Assembly (NCBI GenBank): GCA_963555705.1
Contig: OY743180.1
Coordinates: 40,828,129 to 40,892,128 of the forward strand
Reading direction: 5' to 3'
Source: Ligustrum vulgare
Lineage: Eukaryota; Streptophyta; Magnoliopsida; Lamiales; Oleaceae
DNA: 64,000 bases
Shown here: one piece after another, positions 56,936 through 64,000 of the stretch
Position numbering within the stretch: position 1 is the first letter of the stretch
Layout of the letters: the number at the start of each line of letters is the position of its first letter
The notes under the pieces: model-generated
The model's database searches: none
What the model saw: only the letters and a program-made list of their open reading frames with translations
What the model was told of the DNA's origin: nothing
Position numbers and translations under genes: made by a program

Positions 56936-58860
56936 AGACGATTTCTCCAGCACTCCCAATATTTGATCGACTTTTGGAAAGGAGACAAATATGAGAAGAA
57001 ACAAAGAATTATTTAGAATCGAACCATTATTATATAATAATAGTACACGAGTTTCCTCATACACAAAAGATTAGCTTTTTCAGCATATCAAGTCTAAAAG
57101 GTATACGTTGTCCATCCTCCCCTTCCTCTTAAAACAAAGAGAATCAATAATTTTTCCTTCATTCAATTTTAAGCAGATGTCTCACTGTTAACCAATTTAG
57201 TCTATTAAGATGCTCCAAACAATCTCCTCTAAACCACAACATTTATGCATTATTGACAACCTATTTGTGTCATCAAATGCTCCTTTGACATGTTTGGTAA
57301 TATGGATTAGGTAGTACTCAACAACAATAAAAAACAAAAGTTAACACAAGTCGAATAATGTATACTAAGCATGCACTTTAAGTACTGATGATATTGGTTC
57401 TACTTCTGGAAATGAGTATATAAATATATATGAAAAGAGACAAAGTAAACATTATATAAATTGTGCCATTAAATAATAATACTAAACAAGTTTCCGCAAA
57501 AAGATAAGCTTTTGCAGCATATCAAATTCATTTGATATTTTATTGAAAAGCAACAACAATGCATTTTTCAACTTTAATATATCTATACGTTAAAATTAAG
57601 AACGAATTGAACTTGTGACAAAAAAATAAAAAAATAAAAATCTGCCTGCATGCCAAGGAACATGTTGGAAACAAACTTTTAAATATATAAACGTTTCTTA
57701 TACTTAATAGTGTAAGATACAAGATGATGTGGTTTAACATAATATAATAAACCCAAATTCAAAGTCTTATTCGTAATAATTTAGGTTTTAGTGTTGTTCA
57801 CTTAGTTTTTCGCCAATTTATTTGGAATGTCCTAAATCATTCGCAACCACAACACACATTCATTTGTAAAGAAAATCATAAAATAAAATGTGATGATCTG
57901 ATCCAAATGCATACCCTAAACCTTGAATACATCCACCCCACCCGGCCCAAAACCCAACGGGTATCGGACGACCCTTCAAATTGAAGAGGAGACGTTCCAA
58001 TCAGCATTAAGTTGAAGAGGTATACAGACCCATTATTTTAGCAAGAGAATAAAAATCCAAACCAGAAAGTGTAAAATCACACCTCAGTCTCTAAACATCA
58101 TTGAAAGTGGATGGCACTTTGACATCTGTGAAAATCATATGCCCCACATCCCACTCTGCACAAAACAATACTTTTTTTCTCAAGTGAACAAAACAAACAA
58201 TAATTACTTTTATATTCAAGCCTACACAAATTAAGTAAAACTACTATGTACTTTTGCCTTTTTGCCCGCACATCCAATGGTTCTCGTACTTCTGGGAGTC
58301 TCAAACTCAAAACACGTCCGGGTTCAATGAATCTGAGAATTTTCCTCTATTCAGACCCAATTTTCTTGAATTCGTTTCTGGGCTAACAATGTTTTCAAAG
58401 ATAATAATTATATAAGAAGAAGGATTAGGACTCCTTATTTTTTTTTTTTTTTGGAAATTCTAAAATATTTGTTTTATGATTTAATTCTGACCCAAAAAGG
58501 AAGAAAAATCAGAAGGAAAATAATTTGCATTATAGGGACCCCACGTGTATTTTAAAAGTCAAAGGAATGGAAAAAACGACCACGTTTGTCGGGACATCAG
58601 CAAGTTGTGTCATTTGTCAACCGTCAACGGGGATTTTTTTATTTGTTTATGATGACAATTATTGACATTAGTTCTAGATGTCTGGTTGATTGTATGAGGC
58701 TGGGATGGAGTCCAGATTCAGTGAGAATAAGGAGTTTGGATTTTGAACCGTTGTTAGTTACACGTAGATGGCAACTCAAAGATAGAAAATACAACCAATT
58801 TCACATGAGCCCTCCGTGACTCAGGATTAGGAAGGCGCTACGGGCTACGAGTTGATTTGA
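56936..58860. other. AT-rich intergenic region, no gene recognised
   Basis: A G-box-containing CCCCACGTGTATT lies near 58538, and 58570-58590 has GACCACGTTTGTCGGGAC. A run of T's is at about 58438-58452. The frame at 58586-58819 was not recognised. Confidence 0.45.
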
Positions 58861-59200
58861 TTCACTTTTAGAGCACCTTTGGTTTAGATTGGCATAGGGC
58901 ACCTGAATTTTTGTTTATAAATAATAATTTTGAGTTTTTATGGTAAAATAGATATTTGAAAAATAATTTCAAAAAATGTGCACGATTAAAATTTGAAGTA
59001 AAACTTGTGTGTTTGGTAATTTTTACAATGCATTTTTTCAAACTACTTTGTAATCACGTGCATTTTTTAAAACAATTTTTCCACTACATATTTTACATTG
59101 AAAATATCAATTTTTTTGTTTATAAACAAAATTCTCTTACCAATCAGAGGTATAAACAAATTTACCAAACGTTTGCTAAGTCATTACAAACAAAATCCTC
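58861..59200. mobile_element. MITE-like fragment with TTTGGT/ACCAAA ends
   Basis: Starts near GAGCACCTTTGGTTTAGATT and ends near TTTACCAAACGTTTGC, with TTTGTAATCACGTGCATTTTT inside. The bounds are approximate. Confidence 0.35.
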
Positions 59201-61660
59201 TTCATGTCAAAAAAAAAGGAGGAGGAGTCATTAAAATGTGTATAATGAACAGTATTGATCAAAATTTAGTCAACACGATTCATTTGGTGCAATTTTTACA
59301 ATTTTCACTCTTCTTCATCCTTCATTTTATAAAACAACGATTTTTATTCCTATTACATTTTTATAATTTAATAAATTAATTTAATTATTAATTTTTTAAT
59401 ATTTATAATAAACTGTAATCGAGTAATAAAAATAACTATTACAAAAACATTAAAATGAAATTAATCATCGAAATTAGAAATCTATAAATTTGATAATTAA
59501 TGAAAAATTAATTGTGCTTTATTTTTCTTTGTTGGAAGGATTTTTATTATATGTAACTTTTTTATTTTCTGGGTTAAATGTAATATTTTTAAAATTTTGG
59601 TATTAAGAGTAAAAATCTATTTTTAATTTATTAATAAATATAATATTTTAGTTAATTAAATTTAGTTTTTAATTTAATTATTTTCTAGGTAATATAATTT
59701 TCTAATTAATTTTTTATATAAATTAGTTATTGAGAATTAAAAAATAAAGAAAACATTATTCACTTTGTGTAGTATAACTCTACTTGTACATATGTCTTTA
59801 CTAGATATATTGACAGAAATACATGTGGCAAAACCTCATCTGTTGAATTTGCTAGTGAATTGATATTCGATGTGTTAAAGAAAAGGTTGATGTCAATACT
59901 GCAATGTGTAAGCTTTTTTGTACATATAGTATGGCTCATGGTTAGTGCACTGGATTAGAGATTATTTTTCAAGATGGTATGAAAGTTGTACTAATTTTGT
60001 GCCATGATTTGGGGATGGCTTTAAACTTGACACAATACAAGTTTTTTTGGCGCGTCATGCCTATATGGAAACTATTAATAAATACATTCTTCGCACGTCT
60101 TTTGTAAATGATTAAGGAGGAGGCAAAATTTATAAAGAGAGCATATTTTTTAAATTTAAAAAATGTAAGTTTAAACCAAAAATTTTGTTTTTAAAATATA
60201 ATTATTTTTTCTCATGAATTAATTAATGATTTTAATAAAAAATTAATAATGTTATTGATAAAATATAAAAATATCTAAATGTATTGTAGACTAAAATAAT
60301 AACTAATAATATTTAATGAAAATAAATTAAATTTTAAATGTAATATCAAAGGTTTTTCACTAATTAACACTTTTATTAGTATTGTTGTTGTTGTTGTTGT
60401 TGTTATTATTATTGTAGATGTAGATTAAATTAAATAAATGAAAAAGATAATACACATGAGAATAATAATATGAAATCATATTATAATATTGTAAATTATT
60501 AGATAATAAATTAATTTAATACTAAACAAATGAGAAAATATAATAATATGAAATTATATTATAATTTTGTAAATTGTTATACAATAAATGTAATGAATTA
60601 TGTAATGTTATTAAATAAAGGTGTAATGATAAAATTGATATATAAAAAAAATATATATAACTAAATATATGATGGTACCCTAAGTAATTAATTGAGAGAA
60701 GGATTTAGTTGGTATAAAGGAAAATAAATGAGTGTAAAATCGGAATGTGAAAGATTCTTCAACATTCATACATTTTAAAGTAAAATGTAGATAGATGTAG
60801 ACGAGATTAACGTTTTTCACTTCCAAAAAAAAAAAAAAAATGATTACACATTTTTTATTTCTTGACTATATATTTACAAATTTATATTGAGAAAAATGGG
60901 CGACAAATTTTCACTACAAAAGCAATGTTTAGATCCTCTTGTTATTCCAATTGTTTTGAAATTTTTTATTTTTTATTTTTTATTTTTTATTTTTTGGTGA
61001 AATAACGTGTACAAACTTTTAGGATAAGTTGTGTATGATCGATCAAGCTTTGAAATGTCGAGTCACCTCGACTTAGAAGTCATGGAACATTTTCAATGTT
61101 AACGTATCAAAGACTAATAAGTCAAGTGAACCTATTATCCATAATTGGATAGTAGTCCATTAACATGACATTGACATGTCATTTTGGTTACTTGTGTGTA
61201 GAATGAAGCTCTATCAATGAAAAGGAACATAAAAATCGAGTTAAGTGCAAATCTTGACATGTGATATTCAATATTTTATTTTAACATTTCTTCTATAAAT
61301 CTCAAATTTTATGTGTCATCTGTATAAAAATATGAAATTAAAGATATATTAATCGTTCTTTTACGCAATGATTACAATTTATAAATAACACAATTTCATA
61401 AACTATTTTTTAATCAGACAGATTTTCTCTCTTCAATTTTTAACAATTGATCTATCTCGAAAATATCAAAGATTTTTAAAAAATTGCGGCTGGGTCAGCC
61501 GAACGCACTGTAAAATAATGAGGTGAATTGAACTATAGCCCGAATTCCAATAATTCTCTATTACTTGAGCTCTATGGTCATTGTGACATAACATAGATTG
61601 ACTTAACATATGATGAAAAATGTTGCTCAAACACCATTTTTTAATAGATTTGACAACCCC
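59201..61660. other. AT-rich intergenic region with weak coding-like patch and simple repeats
   Basis: Sequence at about 59760-60130 is slightly less AT-rich and has broken frames (for example GDGFKLDTIQVFLARHAYM), possibly an old gene or transposon fragment. A (TTG)n(TTA)n run is at about 60382-60410, an A run near 60823-60840, and an ATTTTTT repeat at about 60961-60997. A MITE-like piece of the 16436 family lies near 61350-61510. Confidence 0.4.
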
Positions 61661-61664
61661 ATAT

Positions 61665-61667
<3 letters not shown>

Positions 61668-61695
<28 letters not shown>

Positions 61696-61790
61696 ACAAT
61701 AAAGTAGTCAAATATAACACAACACAGTTTTCCCCTTTTTTACACTTGCTTAAAATGGAAATTCATGATTTATAGATATAAAAAAAGGTG

Positions 61791-61848
<58 letters not shown>

Positions 61849-61866
61849 CACACACACACACACATT
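61668..61866. repeat. (TA)n and (TA)n(CA)n microsatellites
   Basis: One TA run lies at about 61669-61696. A second at about 61794-61838 changes directly into (AC)n to about 61864. Confidence 0.95.
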
Positions 61867-63790
61867 TCATAATTGCTTTTATCTAAAGAATATAAACAGT
61901 AACTTTGAAAATGATTTGATCTCATTATTAGTTTTGTTATATATTCACCTATTAATTAGTTGGTATTTTCAATATACGTTTATAATTTGAAATTATGATG
62001 TAGAATTTGAATATAAAATTATATGCATAAAAGAATGCAACCGGTACACTTTTAAATGATGAATTAATAATAATAATATAATTAAAAAAGTATTGCTTTA
62101 TGAAAGTTATTATAATAATTAAAATAGCATTGAAAAGAACATAACTTAATTATGTTATGTAAATAATATAACTAAAAATTTAAATTTGTAAAATAGTATT
62201 AAAAAGTAACATAATTAAAATTGTATTTTTTTTAATTAATAATAATGCTACTGTAATAAATAATAAAACATAATTTTAAAGAACGTAATTTAATTATGTA
62301 ATTAAAAAAGAATATAACTAAATATGTGTATATATTGTTTTAATTAATTACGTGTTATGCTAATAATAAAATAGTATTGGAAATAATGTAATTAAAAATG
62401 TATAATTTTTACCAAAGCTAAAATAATTAATCATTATTGAAGATAACATAATTGTTAGAGAATTTATAAGTAAATTAAAACAGTATTAAAAAGCATATAT
62501 AACATAATTACAAACGTGTATTGTTTTACCCGATAATAAAACAGTATTAAAAATGTATAAAACAAATTAGGGTTTTTTCTTTCGAAAAACTACTTTAGAG
62601 CGTCTGGACATACAAATGCATGTTGGTATCCTCAATGTTCTTTGTATTGAGACAATTTTTTTTTCTTTTTTACCGTTCTATGTTTAATACACTTATACCA
62701 TTTATATATCTTGAAATTAAGCTTTTCTTCTGAAATAGCAACAGATTAATTTATACCTAGAAAGAATTATTTTTTTCAGCTTCAATACAATTCCATTGAA
62801 GAGAGATTCATACCAATCAAAAAGTAGTTTTTTATACTAACATTAGTCTCCAGATCCTGGAAAAAGCGGTTGGATTTGTAATTTTGAACCTGTACAGTTC
62901 AATCCTCCATTCTTTGATTATTTGATATCACACTTCTTTGATTTTTTGATACCACACCTATGATCTCCACCTACAAAAACATGTAAATAAATAAGAAATA
63001 ATGTTCATGCGATGTGCTGTTTAAATGAAAGATATACTTCATAGTGATAACAAAACATAATGCCTAATAATTTTTAGACTAAGAAAGAATCATGCGTTTT
63101 GCTTAACATATATTTATCTATTAAGAAATTCTTTCAAATGTAAATTTATCTTTTTCTTCTTACATGTTTTTCTTTCTTTTCTTCCACTTTATAGCATGCT
63201 TCAATGCTCAATTTCCTTGGTATACCCAACATGAGTTAATAAACTCACATAATACATTCAACGTTCTGCTGAGTGAATGAGATTATTTATAGAAACACGC
63301 AATTTTGTTTGAAAAACTAATAATTAGTTTGTTTGAAAATAAATCTATTTAAGAAACTAATTATACTAGAGAAATGTAGAAAATATAAATCTTAAAAAGG
63401 AGACATATCAGTTTCCTATCTCACAAAAAACTAAATAATCAAAAAAAAAAAAAAAAAAAAATTATTGTCAATGTACAAGACAAATGATTTTTTAAGATAT
63501 TGTGGATTCTGTAAAATTCAAAGTAACCAATAATTATTTGTAGATTTGAGAGAATAAATTGTACTTTCCTTGATCTACTCTTATTCTACAAAGAAAACAT
63601 GCAAAGAATAAAATCTCTTTTACAAACGTGGTATGTAAAGAAGTCTTTCAAATTTTTTTGATTAATGGTTTGTGTGTTTTGTAATCCTTTAACGACAATT
63701 ATAAATGATTGCCGTCTTTTTTGGGCAATTATTATCATTTTCTATTATTATCACATTTTTTTTCATTTTTTTAAATTTCATATTTAATTA
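61867..63790. other. AT-rich intergenic region, nothing coding seen
   Basis: AACATAATTA-type words recur between 62080 and 62560 with AAAACAGTATTAAAA segments, a loose degenerate repeat. An A run lies at about 63438-63458. No gene was recognised. Confidence 0.45.
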
Positions 63791-63831
63791 GTAATCATTT
63801 ACATGTCCCGTGCATCGCACGAGGGCAAATA
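63790..63831 (+). mobile_element. Helitron-type 3' terminus
   Basis: CCCGTGCATCGCACGAGGG forms a hairpin (CCC-GTGC pairing with GCAC-GGG, one bulged A). It is followed by CAAATACTAG and a T, matching the hairpin + CTRR end of Helitrons, which insert before a T. The element would extend leftwards; its 5' TC end was not found. The remaining bases to 64000 are AT-rich with nothing recognised. Confidence 0.6.
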
Positions 63832-64000
63832 CTAGTACTCATTATAACATATATTACAATTTTTTTTTTATGTTTTTGAGATTTCTGTAATTAAATCACC
63901 CGAAAGTATATCTATACATTCATCGTACTTTAAAAAAAAATCTATTTTTATCAGTAACTATAACATACTTTTTTGAGTTAAAAATAGAAAAAATTCATTG

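Noticed and set aside
58586..58819. 77-residue frame near a CACGTG motif
   Set aside because: No known domain, no splice or leader context.
1..64000. tRNA and rRNA genes
   Set aside because: No cloverleaf-like conserved boxes or rRNA-like stretches recognised by eye; a tRNAscan run would be decisive.

Overview
The window is plant nuclear DNA. It has intron-rich genes with GT/AG junctions, a land-plant sulfate transporter, a plant organellar mTERF protein, plant-type LTR retrotransposons, hAT, Mutator-like and Helitron-type DNA transposons, long (TA)n runs and an AT-rich background. A eudicot is most likely; the sequence does not fix the species. Only two ordinary host genes are clear, both on the minus strand: an intact single-exon mTERF gene (30461-31624) and an intact 13-exon group 1-like sulfate transporter (51591-54971). 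Almost everything else that can be identified is mobile DNA.

Layout. 1 to about 7770: right-hand part of a Mutator-like element. Its transposase (plus strand, SWIM and CCHC zinc motifs) faces a DUF1985 + Ulp1-type cysteine protease gene (minus strand). Between the genes lies an array of GTATCA/TGATAC imperfect palindromes, and related motifs sit in the introns of both genes. 7921 to about 10500: decayed hAT element. About 10500-12810: a 5'-truncated long LTR fragment related to the LTRs at 40675 and 45382. 12811-14300: AT-rich tandem repeats. 14300-17620: AT-rich sequence with a GC-richer patch. 17625-24390: complete Ty3/gypsy element, probably CRM clade, with 742-bp LTRs and TATGT target-site duplications. 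24397-25066: LINE RNase H remnant. 25440-29400: non-coding repeats, a Helitron-like end and a probable solo LTR.

29400-31760: mTERF gene with a telo-box upstream. 31761-35658: hAT element with a perfect 8-bp duplication (GTTTTATG) only 137 bp upstream of the mTERF start. It contains a solo LTR (TSD GGGTT) and a broken fragment resembling a vacuolar iron transporter gene. 36658-49698: Ty1/copia element (TSD ATGAC) whose reverse transcriptase is split by a nested Ty3/gypsy element with 2.7-kb LTRs (40675-48142, TSD CTAAA). 50753-51137: 385-bp hAT MITE. 51591-54971: sulfate transporter. 55000-64000: AT-rich intergenic DNA with MITE-like pieces, microsatellites and a Helitron-type 3' terminus near 63831.

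No tRNA, rRNA or CRISPR array was recognised. The best leads are the palindrome array and its intronic relatives, the captured iron-transporter fragment inside the hAT element, and a 4-bp loop inversion between the two LTRs of the CRM-like element.
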